Source of the DNA: JBPRGG01 sp051418075 | GTDB taxonomy: Bacteria; Bacteroidota; Bacteroidia; Cytophagales; Cyclobacteriaceae | DNA: 64,000 nt | Direction: 5' to 3' | Assembly (NCBI GenBank): GCA_051418075.1 | Contig: JBPRGG010000172.1 | Coordinates: 136,535 to 200,534, forward strand | Shown: one piece after another, positions 27,973 through 37,138 of the stretch | Position numbering within the stretch: position 1 is the stretch's first letter | Layout of the letters: every line of letters begins with the position of its first letter | Position numbers and translations under genes: made by a program | Notes under the pieces: generated by a model | Database searches by the model: none | What the model saw: only the letters and a program-made list of their open reading frames with translations | What the model was told of the DNA's origin: nothing

Positions 27973-28575
27973 ATGGCTTTAAAAACATTTGTAAAAATAA
28001 GTGCCGTAAGTAATCTTAGTGATGCCCGCTATTGTGCCGGTATGGGGGTAGATATAATTGGTTTTGACCTGGAAAATCCGGAGATTACCCCGGAGAAATT
28101 CATAGATATTACCAGTTGGATATCCGGTGTAAAGCTGGCTGGTGAATTCTTCCGCCTGGATCCGGTGGATATCAAGCTGAAATCAGAACAATACCAGTTA
28201 GATTATATCCAGATTAGTCAACCAGAGTTGGTTCAATCAGTAAAGCAGATTATTGACCTGCCCTTGATACTTGAATTGGATATTTCAGATGACCTTGCCG
28301 GTATTATGGCCGAAACTACCACAGAAACAGATATTTACCTGATCAAAGCTGCAAACGAACAGGATTGTGAAAAACAACTTGAAAAGGCAATTAGCTTAAG
28401 CCAACTATACCCCATTTTATTGGGCTGTGGTGTTTCTTCAGAAAACCTGCACAAGCTCCTGTACCAGTCAAAACTTAAGGGTATTGCACTTAAAGGAAGT
28501 GAAGAGATCAAACCAGGTTTCAAGGATTTTGATGAACTGGCTGACATTCTGGAGTTACTGGAAATTGAAGGTTGA
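27973..28575 (+). CDS. TrpF-like beta/alpha-barrel protein lacking the catalytic cysteine
   Basis: The 200-residue protein aligns with phosphoribosylanthranilate isomerase: the N-terminal KICGI reads KISAV (Ser10, codon at 28000-28002), and the C-terminal phosphate-site region is recognisable (LLGCGVSSENLHKLL, then ALKGSEEIKPGFKDFDEL, which parallels SSGVE..PG.KD). Ser in place of the catalytic Cys and loss of the first GGTG loop suggest that it is not a working isomerase in tryptophan synthesis. No trp genes are nearby. It may act on another sugar phosphate or be non-catalytic. Confidence 0.7.
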   Translation: MALKTFVKISAVSNLSDARYCAGMGVDIIGFDLENPEITPEKFIDITSWISGVKLAGEFFRLDPVDIKLKSEQYQLDYIQISQPELVQSVKQIIDLPLILELDISDDLAGIMAETTTETDIYLIKAANEQDCEKQLEKAISLSQLYPILLGCGVSSENLHKLLYQSKLKGIALKGSEEIKPGFKDFDELADILELLEIEG

Positions 28576-28639
28576 TTGATTTGAATATCGATATTATATA
28601 GGCGGGATATCATTGTTTCATCTGACTGGCGACTTTTTT

Positions 28640-28676
28640 AAATAAAACAAAAAGGCTGTCCGGGATCCGGACAGCC
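28640..28676 (-). terminator. Strong terminator for the ABC export operon
   Basis: A perfect 10-bp stem, GGCTGTCCGG (28654-28663) with CCGGACAGCC (28667-28676) and loop GAT, is followed on the minus strand by a T-rich tract (28640-28653). It sits just after the operon that ends at 28715. Confidence 0.9.
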
Positions 28677-28714
28677 CTGTACCAAATTAAATATGAACCA
28701 AAAAACAAAAACCT

Positions 28715-29788
28715 TTACATCTTTTTCAATTTATCATCTTTACTGACTCCTTCAACTACCTCAATATTTATGCCATCAGATAAACCGGTTTTGACTTGTT
28801 TTTTTTCAAATTGCTGGTCTGCCACTTCTACTTCCACATAGGTAGTATCATTTTCAAATATTAAATTACTTTCTTTAATGGCCAGTACACTGTCTCTCTT
28901 GTCCAGCACTATATCTGCATTAGCGCTATAACCGGCCCGCAGGAAGAAATCCTGGTTTAGGTTAATGGCTGCCTTTATTTCAAATTGGATGGCTCCTTCT
29001 TCTTCCACTCCTTTTGGTGCTATGTATTCCAGCTGCGCATAAAAAGTTTCATTCTCGATGGCACCCACTTTAAGATTAAGGTCCATTCCTTCCTTGATTT
29101 TTCCAACTTCAGACTCATCCACCTTGCCTTCAAAGATCATTTCGTTCATATCCGCCACTGCTGCAATGGTAGTCCCATCATTGAAAGTATTGGTTTCAAT
29201 CACAAAATCACCCTCTTCCACCGGCACGTCCAGCACCATACCATCCACCGTAGAATGCACCAGGTTGGAAACATTGCCTGATTTTTTAGAAGCACCTTCC
29301 TTGACCAACTCCAGGTTGTTTTCTGCGGCTTCTAATTCCTGTTTCCTCAAATTGTAATCCAGTAAAAACTCATTAAACTCAACTTCCGAAATGACTTTTT
29401 CCTTAAAAAGCTGCTGTTGCCGATTTAATTCTCTTTCCGCATTGTTAAAGTTGATCCTGGCCCGGTTCAGGCTGGATTCAGCATTGTTTAATGCCACTAC
29501 ATCAGGAATGATCTTAATTTTGGCAATTAATTGACCGGAAGTTACCTTTTCTCCGGCTTCCACATAGAGCTTTTCCACTACGCCTGAAACTTGTGACTTC
29601 ACCTCGATTTCTTTTCTGGGAACAATGGAGCCTGTGGCCACTGTCTTTTTTATGATGTTGGTTACAAATGGCTTTTCAGTTTCATAAACCTCAGCTGGTT
29701 TTTCTGATTTTTTATACAAAAAATATCCAGTGCCAATAAAACTGGCCACAAGGATAATGATGATGGTAAAGGTGAATATCTTTTTCAT
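28715..29788 (-). CDS. HlyD/MacA-type periplasmic adaptor
   Basis: The 357-residue protein has one N-terminal membrane helix (FTFTIIIILVASFIGTGYFLY), a first lipoyl half (EVKSQVSGVVEKLYVEAGEKVTSGQLIAKI, positions about 62-91), a coiled-coil hairpin (about 96-160: LNNAESSLNRARINFNNAEREL), and a second lipoyl half (STVDGMVLDVPVEEGDFV) followed by a beta-barrel domain. It should link the MacB-type permeases to an outer-membrane channel. It is the last gene of a four-gene operon, 41 bases after the second permease. Confidence 0.9.
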   Translation of the reverse strand: MKKIFTFTIIIILVASFIGTGYFLYKKSEKPAEVYETEKPFVTNIIKKTVATGSIVPRKEIEVKSQVSGVVEKLYVEAGEKVTSGQLIAKIKIIPDVVALNNAESSLNRARINFNNAERELNRQQQLFKEKVISEVEFNEFLLDYNLRKQELEAAENNLELVKEGASKKSGNVSNLVHSTVDGMVLDVPVEEGDFVIETNTFNDGTTIAAVADMNEMIFEGKVDESEVGKIKEGMDLNLKVGAIENETFYAQLEYIAPKGVEEEGAIQFEIKAAINLNQDFFLRAGYSANADIVLDKRDSVLAIKESNLIFENDTTYVEVEVADQQFEKKQVKTGLSDGINIEVVEGVSKDDKLKKM

Positions 29789-29829
29789 AGTAATATATAT
29801 TTGAATTATTTTATTGTTCTACATTTGAT

Positions 29830-31092
29830 TTATTCTGCTCTCAATGCTTCTATAGGCCGGATAGAAGCAGCCTTTCTGGCAGGAATTAAGCCTGCCAGTG
29901 CTCCGCAGCCTATCAATATGGCTAAGGATGTTAATGCAATTCCCAAATCTATTTCCGGATTGGTAAACATCTCCGCTTCCGCTCCGGATTGAGCAATGGC
30001 CATTGAAACACCTTCCAATAACAGCATGCCTATCACCAAACCGATATAACCGGCTATGGCTGTCAGGAATATAGATTCCTGCATGATCAGATTCACTATG
30101 GAAAAAGGAGTAGCTCCCATAGATTTTCTGATGCCAATTTCTTTGGTCCGCTCCTTCACTATTATAAGCATGATGTTGCTGACCCCGATCACACCAGCCA
30201 TCAAAGTGCCAATCCCTACGATCCAGTTGAAAAGGCTGATGCCGTTAAATAACCCTGTGATTTGCCCAAATTCTTTCTCCAGATTTTCTGAACCCAGGGC
30301 ATTTTTATCCTCAGGATGAATTTTGTGGCGTTCTCTTAATACATTTTTAATGCTTTCTTCCACCTGACCACTTTCAAAGCCTTCCTTCACAGTAAAAGCA
30401 AACCAGCCAATCCTGTTGCCATAATTGAATGCTTGCTGAAAAGTGGTGAACGGTACATATATTGTCTGGGTATCCCGGTCTCCCTGTTCTCCTGAACGCA
30501 ATGATTTGAATACACCGACCACTTTGAAATAAACGCCTTTAACCTTGACATAATCACCAATTGGGTCTTCGTCTTCTTCAAATAAAACTTTTCTGACATT
30601 TTCCCCTAATACTGCTATTTTTCTTCGGTTTTCGATATCAAATCGATTGATATGACGTCCCAGGTATACATCTACTTTTTGTACATATTGATATTGGGGA
30701 TAATCCCCATAAATGGTAAAAGCACCGGTTTTATTTTTCCTCACCACATTGTTGCCTCCTTGCCATCCCCCTAAATTATTCCTGGGAGAGATGTATTCAA
30801 GGCCCTCCACCCGGTGTTGAATGGCTTGTTTATCTTCATTTGTAAACCTGACATATCGACCTGGTTGCATTCCCTGATAGGGCATTGTAGTTCGTTGGGA
30901 CCATACAAACCCACTGTTCGTAGCCCAGGTGGAAAAATTTTTGGTGACACCGTTCTTTAATCCATTCCCGGAACCAAGCAGCAACATTAACATAAAAATG
31001 CCCCAAAAAACGCCGAACATGGTCAGGGCAGTTCGCAACTTGTTCTTTTTAATGGTGTTAAATATCTCTTGCCATTTATCGTAATCAAACAT
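29830..31092 (-). CDS. MacB/FtsX-type ABC transporter permease (B)
   Basis: The 420-residue protein has the MacB topology: one N-terminal helix (TALTMFGVFWGIFMLMLLLGSG), a large periplasmic MacB-PCD domain (about 45-290) and three C-terminal helices (WIVGIGTLMAGVIGVSNIMLIIV; then ERTKEIGIRKSMGATPFSI and the last pair). It ends RKAASIRPIEALRAE. It is a clear paralogue of the adjacent permease, and the two probably form a heterodimer with the ATPase. The spacing to the upstream gene is 14 bases. Confidence 0.9.
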   Translation of the reverse strand: MFDYDKWQEIFNTIKKNKLRTALTMFGVFWGIFMLMLLLGSGNGLKNGVTKNFSTWATNSGFVWSQRTTMPYQGMQPGRYVRFTNEDKQAIQHRVEGLEYISPRNNLGGWQGGNNVVRKNKTGAFTIYGDYPQYQYVQKVDVYLGRHINRFDIENRRKIAVLGENVRKVLFEEDEDPIGDYVKVKGVYFKVVGVFKSLRSGEQGDRDTQTIYVPFTTFQQAFNYGNRIGWFAFTVKEGFESGQVEESIKNVLRERHKIHPEDKNALGSENLEKEFGQITGLFNGISLFNWIVGIGTLMAGVIGVSNIMLIIVKERTKEIGIRKSMGATPFSIVNLIMQESIFLTAIAGYIGLVIGMLLLEGVSMAIAQSGAEAEMFTNPEIDLGIALTSLAILIGCGALAGLIPARKAASIRPIEALRAE

Positions 31093-31106
31093 CTTTTTCT
31101 TGTAGT

Positions 31107-32354
31107 TTATTCATCTCTTAATGCTTCAATAGGTTGTACTTTGGCTGCTTTTTTGGCAGGAAAATAGCCTGCCAGAGCCCCGGCTAAAACCAGCAGAAAA
31201 GTAGCTGCCACAGCTGTTTGTAAATGAACTTCAGGATTCCTGAAAAATTCTGCCTCTACTTCAAAATTGACCATTCCCCAATTGATCAGTTCGATCAGTC
31301 CAATTCCGGAAATCAGGCCAATATAACCTGCTACAAGTGTGATCACAATGGCTTCCTGCAGGAATAATCCTATAATGGATCCAGGGGTAGCTCCCAATGC
31401 TTTCCTTACCCCGATTTCCCGTGTCCTTTCTTTCACCACGATCAACATGATATTACTAACTCCTACAATGCCGGCTATAATAGTTCCCAAACCAACTACC
31501 CAAAGGAAAGCCCTGATGCCAGCAAAAAGGCTTACAAATTGCTGGAAATTTTCCACGCTGTTATAAATATGAACTGCCCGTGGATCTTCCGGATCAAATA
31601 CATGATTTACAGATAGTAAACTCCTGACCTGATCCACAATCTGATGGCTTTCAGCTACATTGGCCTCTCCTGCTGTGAACATGATATGATGAATATTATT
31701 TAAATTATTGTAGGCCAGCTGGGCAGTTGAAATTGGAATGAAAATCCTTCTGACTTCTCCTTCCCGTCCTTCCTCCTCATATACGCCCACTACTTTATAT
31801 TGTATTCCCCTTACATCAATGTATTCCCCAACGGGATCCTGGTCTGATTCGAATAATCCCTCTTTTACTTTGGTGCCTATAATACAAACCTTCCTACGTT
31901 CCCGAATATCAATGTCATTAATGTACCGGCCTGACTGAATTCTCTGTAATTCAAGGAATTGATGCTCCGGATGGATGCCGCTTACTTCAAATGAGGAATA
32001 TTTGTTTTTATACCTTACCGTAAATTCACCATAACAGTAAAATCGAGCGGTAATATATTCAACTCCAGGTACTGTGTTTTTTATTTCCTCATAATCCTTA
32101 TTGGTAAACTGGATGTTTTTACCCGGCTGCATTCCTTTAAAAGGTTTACTGGTTTGACCTGATCGAACCCAAATACTATTAGTGGCATCATCCCTGAATT
32201 GAAATTCAACCCCATTCTGAAATCCGGTACCAAAACCAAGCAACATGATCAGCATAAATATGCCCCATGAAACTGAAAAGGCTGTTAAGAAGGTACGCAA
32301 CTTATTCTTTCGAATAGTGAACAGAATTTCTTCCCATTTATCCAGATCAAACAT
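31107..32354 (-). CDS. MacB/FtsX-type ABC transporter permease (A)
   Basis: The 415-residue protein has the same four-helix MacB layout and the same motifs (KNKLRTFLTAFSVSWGIFMLI, ERTREIGVRKALGATPGSI, final AAKVQPIEALRDE). It follows the ATPase gene by 20 bases and precedes its paralogue by 14. The periplasmic domain differs strongly between the two, which suggests distinct roles in a heterodimer rather than redundancy. Substrate is unknown; such systems move lipopeptides, toxins or lipoproteins. Confidence 0.9.
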   Translation of the reverse strand: MFDLDKWEEILFTIRKNKLRTFLTAFSVSWGIFMLIMLLGFGTGFQNGVEFQFRDDATNSIWVRSGQTSKPFKGMQPGKNIQFTNKDYEEIKNTVPGVEYITARFYCYGEFTVRYKNKYSSFEVSGIHPEHQFLELQRIQSGRYINDIDIRERRKVCIIGTKVKEGLFESDQDPVGEYIDVRGIQYKVVGVYEEEGREGEVRRIFIPISTAQLAYNNLNNIHHIMFTAGEANVAESHQIVDQVRSLLSVNHVFDPEDPRAVHIYNSVENFQQFVSLFAGIRAFLWVVGLGTIIAGIVGVSNIMLIVVKERTREIGVRKALGATPGSIIGLFLQEAIVITLVAGYIGLISGIGLIELINWGMVNFEVEAEFFRNPEVHLQTAVAATFLLVLAGALAGYFPAKKAAKVQPIEALRDE

Positions 32355-32374
32355 AATCTTAGGTTTAGTTTAGC

Positions 32375-33073
32375 TTATTTATTTTCCAGGCTTAAAATCT
32401 CTTCTTCCTGTTCGTTGGTTATAATGCCATCTTTCAGCCTTATAATGCGATCCGTGCTATTGGCAATATCATTTTCGTGAGTCACAATGATCACCGTTTT
32501 TCCTGATGCATTTACTTCTTTGAATAATTTCATCACTTCCGAAGAAGTTTGAGAATCAAGCGCCCCGGTGGGTTCATCGGCCAGGATCACTTTGGGATCG
32601 GCAATTAAGGCTCTGGCAATGGCTACCCTTTGCTTTTGACCGCCAGACATTTCATTGGGCATATGATGGGCCCAATCCGTCAATCCCACCCGGTCCAGGT
32701 ATTCCATGGCTATTTTATTTCTTTTGGATCGACGCACTTTTTGATAATATAGTGGTAGTGCCACATTCTCCATGGCATTTTTAAAGGAAAGCAGGTTAAA
32801 AGATTGAAACACAAAGCCAATAAAACGATTCCGGTAAATGGCGCTTTTCTTTTCCGTAAGATTCTTCATCAGGGTTTCATGGAGGGTATAAACTCCTTCA
32901 TCATAAAAATCCAGCAGACCCAGGATGTTCAATAAGGTTGATTTTCCTGAACCTGATGATCCCATGATAGAAACCAATTCTCCCTGGTTGATTTCCAGAT
33001 CAATGCCCTTCAAAACTTTCAATGATTGTTTACCTACTGTATAGGATTTGGTGATTTTCTGAAGTTTTATCAT
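32375..33073 (-). CDS. ABC transporter ATP-binding protein (MacB/LolD type)
   Basis: The 232-residue ATPase has Walker A GSSGSGKSTLLN (about 38-49), a Q-loop FVFQSFNLL, the signature MSGGQKQRVAIARAL, Walker B VILADEPTGALD and the switch His in IVTHEND. The insert around residues 60-80 and VGLTDWAHHMPNEMSGGQ are typical of the LolD/MacB subgroup. It is the first gene of the operon, upstream of two permeases and an adaptor. It powers the mechanotransmission-type exporter. Confidence 0.93.
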   Translation of the reverse strand: MIKLQKITKSYTVGKQSLKVLKGIDLEINQGELVSIMGSSGSGKSTLLNILGLLDFYDEGVYTLHETLMKNLTEKKSAIYRNRFIGFVFQSFNLLSFKNAMENVALPLYYQKVRRSKRNKIAMEYLDRVGLTDWAHHMPNEMSGGQKQRVAIARALIADPKVILADEPTGALDSQTSSEVMKLFKEVNASGKTVIIVTHENDIANSTDRIIRLKDGIITNEQEEEILSLENK

Positions 33074-33374
33074 TCCATCGTGTTAAAAAATTCTTTTATA
33101 GCTGATCATATTTCATGCCATACCGATAAATTCTCCATTTGCAGGTCTTTTAAAAGGAATTATTGTGAAAAAACTGTTCGGGATTGTACGTTTTTGCAAC
33201 AGGAAATGTTCAATAATGTACAGTGGTAACAGTTTACATATAATGTATATTTTTCTCAACATTTCTTACATTTAAACAATCCCATGCAGGATTGATTAAA
33301 TATATCAGGGAAATAATTTTAGCTTTAGGCCCGTTATATATGCATAAGATAAATTTTATCAAAACATTACCACT
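33074..33374. other. Divergent intergenic region, no gene seen
   Basis: About 300 bases between the ABC operon and the outer-membrane protein gene. No supported frame; it should contain both promoters. Confidence 0.35.
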
Positions 33375-34394
33375 TTGGCCCGGAAAAAGAAGCAAATTGT
33401 CCTTCTGACCTTTTTTGTTTTAATGCTTTATGGCAATTACCTTAAGGCTCAGGGGTTTAATCCCTACAAAGGCTATGGCGAACCAAACCCCAAACGTAGT
33501 TTTGTCCGATCCGTTTTAAACAAAATTACCGTCACTGGCTCAATTGGCTACAGCAACCATTTTTATAGTCATAATTTGGATGATTACCTGGTATTCCCCA
33601 AGAATGATAGCATTTTCATTGCTCCTAATTCCGGTGGAGGCGGTATTTATACTGGCTGGTTAAATGACCCGGCACCGGCAAATGTGCAACTTACTGACCA
33701 GGATACCTTTCGGATCAGCACAGATACCACTGAATTCGGATTCAGGGCCAATGGTGCCGGTATTCCATTGTTGTTTTCTCTTCAATATGAAATTGCTGAA
33801 CGTTTCCGCATAGGTTTGGGTGCATCCATTGAATTTCATCGGGTCAGCCAATTGACACCTACTGCCTATAACGGGGAATTGGGCCGGACTGAGAATAAAT
33901 TCAACACCACCTTTACCCGATTATTCGGAACTTTTGGCGGCAAGTTTTACCAGTTTGTTGATTGGCATTATTACCTGGATGTAATGGGAGGGGTGATTAA
34001 TTATGGTGCTGGCTTTAATCAACAACAATTGACCAAAAGTCTTTTTTTTAATGTTGGTGTTCCAATAGAAAAAGAGTTTTCCGAATATTTCCGTCTGTAT
34101 ATTCGACCATCCTGGGAATTTAAAAACTATAGCATGGCTTTGCCTGGCTCAGAGCAGGTCATTGATAATCGATTCCAGGTCCTGGCCATATCTTTTGGAT
34201 TTAGATTCAATTATCCTGAGATCCCACGTTGCCCTATCAATGCTTGTCAAACCCAGCAAAAGCACATCCATTCCGGAAATGAGTTTCGGGGGCAGCCATT
34301 CTACCGCAAACAGAATCCAAAAATTGGAGAACTTCATCCCCAGTTACATCGCTACAAAGGGAATAATAAAAAGAAAAGGAGTGGGGGCTATTGA
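33375..34394 (+). CDS. Outer-membrane beta-barrel protein, hypothetical
   Basis: The 339-residue protein has a signal peptide (KKKQIVLLTFFVLMLYGNYLKAQ) and then alternating amphipathic strands rich in Tyr/Phe with Gly (for example KITVTGSIGYSNHFYSHNL, RFRIGLGASIEFHRV, YRLYIRPSWEFKNYSM, and a final FRFNYPEIPRCPINACQTQQ with a basic tail). The start is a TTG at 33375: an in-frame stop lies 28 bases upstream and no ATG precedes the signal peptide. It resembles PorV/PorT-like Bacteroidota barrels only in general form, so no function is assigned. Confidence 0.65.
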   Translation: MARKKKQIVLLTFFVLMLYGNYLKAQGFNPYKGYGEPNPKRSFVRSVLNKITVTGSIGYSNHFYSHNLDDYLVFPKNDSIFIAPNSGGGGIYTGWLNDPAPANVQLTDQDTFRISTDTTEFGFRANGAGIPLLFSLQYEIAERFRIGLGASIEFHRVSQLTPTAYNGELGRTENKFNTTFTRLFGTFGGKFYQFVDWHYYLDVMGGVINYGAGFNQQQLTKSLFFNVGVPIEKEFSEYFRLYIRPSWEFKNYSMALPGSEQVIDNRFQVLAISFGFRFNYPEIPRCPINACQTQQKHIHSGNEFRGQPFYRKQNPKIGELHPQLHRYKGNNKKKRSGGY

Positions 34395-34496
34395 TTTGTT
34401 GCCAATTTTCAATAAACTAAAAGATTAAATACAATATTTTTTTAATCCTGCCTTTATAATCGTACAATTTTTAAATTTAATGATTAAAAGGTTTTG

Positions 34497-34504
34497 TAAT
34501 TTTG
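34497..34504 (+). promoter_or_regulatory. Bacteroidota-type -7 box (TAATTTTG) for gyrA
   Basis: It matches TAnnTTTG and is 49 bases upstream of the gyrA ATG, in the AT-rich 159-base gap after the barrel gene. Confidence 0.5.
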
Positions 34505-34553
34505 CGTAACTTGCGCAGTATTTTAAGGATTACGCGATTACGAAAAAAAACTT

Positions 34554-37073
34554 ATGGCAGACGAAGGAGATAAAGAAAAAATTCCAGAGGGAAGGCCGGG
34601 AATAATTCCAATAAACATTGAAGATGAAATGAGAGGCGCTTACATCGATTATTCGATGTCTGTAATCATTTCCAGAGCTTTACCCGATGTAAGAGATGGT
34701 TTAAAACCTGTACATCGTAGGGTATTGTACGGAATGTTGGATTTAGGAGTTACCCACACCAAACCTTACAAAAAATCGGCAAGAATTGTGGGGGAAGTCT
34801 TAGGAAAATACCATCCTCATGGAGATTCTTCAGTTTATGATACTATGGTGAGAATGGCCCAGGAATGGTCATTGAGATATCCTCTGGTAGACGGGCAGGG
34901 TAACTTTGGCTCAATAGATGGAGACTCACCGGCAGCTATGCGATATACTGAAGCCCGATTAAGACGAATTGCCGAAGAAATGCTTACCGATATCAATAAA
35001 GATACGGTAGACTTTCAACCTAATTTTGATGATTCGCTTACTGAGCCATCAGTATTGCCAGGGAAGTTACCCAATTTGTTGGTAAACGGCACCTCTGGCA
35101 TCGCTGTGGGTATGGCCACCAATATGCCACCTCATAATTTGACAGAGATCGTCAATGGTATTGTGGCCTACATCGATAACAATGAAATTACGGTCAGTGA
35201 ATTGATGGAACACATCACTGCTCCTGATTTTCCCACCGGAGGTATCATTTACGGTTATCAGGGCGTGAAATCAGCCTTTGAAACAGGTAGAGGAAGGGTA
35301 GTGATGCGAGCAAAAGCAGTTGCTGAAACTTCATCGTCAGGAAAGGAGCAAATCATTGTCACTGAAATACCTTACATGGTCAATAAGGCCAGTATGATTG
35401 AGAAAACCGCACAGTTGGTAAATGATAAAAAAATAGAAGGGATTTCAGACATCAGGGATGAATCAGACCGCGATGGCCTAAGGATTGTTTATGACCTGAA
35501 AAAAGATGCTATTCCCAATATAGTACTAAATAATCTGTACAAATATACCCAGCTTCAATCATCATTCGGGGTAAATAATGTAGCCCTGGTAAAAGGGAAA
35601 CCACGTACCCTGAACCTGCAAGAGCTGATCAAATATTTTGTAGAACACCGCCATGATGTAGTAGTTCGAAGGACCAAATATGAATTGGCAGAAGCCGAGC
35701 GCAGAGCCCATATTCTGGAAGGTTATTTAATCGCTTTGGATAACCTGGATGAGGTGATTGAGCTTATTCGTGGATCGAAGGATCCAGATACAGCCAGAGA
35801 AGGGCTGATGACCCGATTCAACCTGACAGAAATTCAGGCCAGAGCTATTCTGGATATGCGTCTGCAAAGACTGACAGGTCTGGAAAGAGAAAAAATCCAA
35901 AAAGAGTATGACGAGATTAAGAAGCTGATAGATCATCTGAATGATATTCTGGCAGATGAAGGCTTGAGGATGCAGATCATTAAAGATGAACTGACTGAGA
36001 TAAAAGAAAGATATGGAGATGAAAGACGAACAGCAATTGAACATAGCGCGGATGATTTCTCAGTAGAAGATATGATTGCTGATGAAGATATGGTAATTAC
36101 AGTATCACATCAGGGTTATATTAAAAGAACTCCTTTGATAGAATATAAAATACAGGGAAGGGGCGGGGTAGGCTCCCGTGGAGCCAGCTCAAAAGATGAT
36201 GACTTTACTGACCACATGTTTATTGCCAGCACCCACAATTATGTACTGATTTTCACCCATTTGGGCAAAGTATACTGGCTCAAGGTTTATGAAATTCCGG
36301 AAGGCAGTAAAATAGCCAAAGGAAGAGCCATACAGAATCTGATTAATATTTCCCCTGAAGATTCAGTGCGGGCGGTGATCAACGTAAAAAATCTAACTGA
36401 CGAAGACTATATAAATAATAATTTCCTGGTGATGTGTACAGAAAAGGGTACCATCAAAAAAACATCATTGGAGGCATATTCAAGGCCCCGGCAAAATGGT
36501 ATAAATGCTATTACCATTAATGAAGGTGACCGGTTGCTTAATGTACGTCTCACCAATGGGCAAAATCATATAGTCTTAGCCTTAAAATCAGGGCGGGCTA
36601 TAAGATTTCCTGAAGATGAGGTCAGACCCATGGGCCGAACTGCAGCTGGTGTCAGAGGCGTTTCATTGGCCTCTGCAGAGGATCGTGTAGTTGGAATGGT
36701 ATGTATTTCAAAGTTGGAATCAAATTTGCTAGTAGTATCCGAAAAAGGTTATGGAAAACGTTCGGACATCGAGGAATACCGGGTGACCAGAAGAGGTGGA
36801 AAGGGCGTGAAAACCTTGAATGTGACCGAAAAAACCGGTCATTTGGTGGCTATCAAAGAAGTAGTAGACAGTGACGATTTAATGATAATTAATCGGTCAG
36901 GTATCACCATTCGCATGGCGGTGAGTGATTTACGCATAATGGGCCGGGCAACTCAAGGGGTTCGGCTAATTAAACTTAGTGAGAATGACAAAATTTCATC
37001 AGTAGAAAAAATAGAAAATATTGATGAAGAAGAAGTGGATAATGAAACAAATTTATCTGAGAATGGACAATAA
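34554..37073 (+). CDS. gyrA: DNA gyrase subunit A
   Basis: The 839-residue protein has the full GyrA layout: the N-terminal DYSMSVIISRALPDVRDGLKPVHRRVLYGM, the active-site region GDSPAAMRYTEARL with the catalytic Tyr, the coiled-coil/tower region, and the C-terminal wrapping domain with six-bladed repeat motifs and a GyrA box (QGRGGVGSRG near residue 535). It ends with an acidic tail. It introduces negative supercoils with GyrB, which is not in the window. It has its own promoter upstream and a TPR gene 66 bases downstream. Confidence 0.98.
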   Translation: MADEGDKEKIPEGRPGIIPINIEDEMRGAYIDYSMSVIISRALPDVRDGLKPVHRRVLYGMLDLGVTHTKPYKKSARIVGEVLGKYHPHGDSSVYDTMVRMAQEWSLRYPLVDGQGNFGSIDGDSPAAMRYTEARLRRIAEEMLTDINKDTVDFQPNFDDSLTEPSVLPGKLPNLLVNGTSGIAVGMATNMPPHNLTEIVNGIVAYIDNNEITVSELMEHITAPDFPTGGIIYGYQGVKSAFETGRGRVVMRAKAVAETSSSGKEQIIVTEIPYMVNKASMIEKTAQLVNDKKIEGISDIRDESDRDGLRIVYDLKKDAIPNIVLNNLYKYTQLQSSFGVNNVALVKGKPRTLNLQELIKYFVEHRHDVVVRRTKYELAEAERRAHILEGYLIALDNLDEVIELIRGSKDPDTAREGLMTRFNLTEIQARAILDMRLQRLTGLEREKIQKEYDEIKKLIDHLNDILADEGLRMQIIKDELTEIKERYGDERRTAIEHSADDFSVEDMIADEDMVITVSHQGYIKRTPLIEYKIQGRGGVGSRGASSKDDDFTDHMFIASTHNYVLIFTHLGKVYWLKVYEIPEGSKIAKGRAIQNLINISPEDSVRAVINVKNLTDEDYINNNFLVMCTEKGTIKKTSLEAYSRPRQNGINAITINEGDRLLNVRLTNGQNHIVLALKSGRAIRFPEDEVRPMGRTAAGVRGVSLASAEDRVVGMVCISKLESNLLVVSEKGYGKRSDIEEYRVTRRGGKGVKTLNVTEKTGHLVAIKEVVDSDDLMIINRSGITIRMAVSDLRIMGRATQGVRLIKLSENDKISSVEKIENIDEEEVDNETNLSENGQ

Positions 37074-37138
37074 TTGTAATATTGGATATTTGAAAATTCT
37101 AACGTAATTTTAGGAACCGAAAAATTTAATTGAAAACA

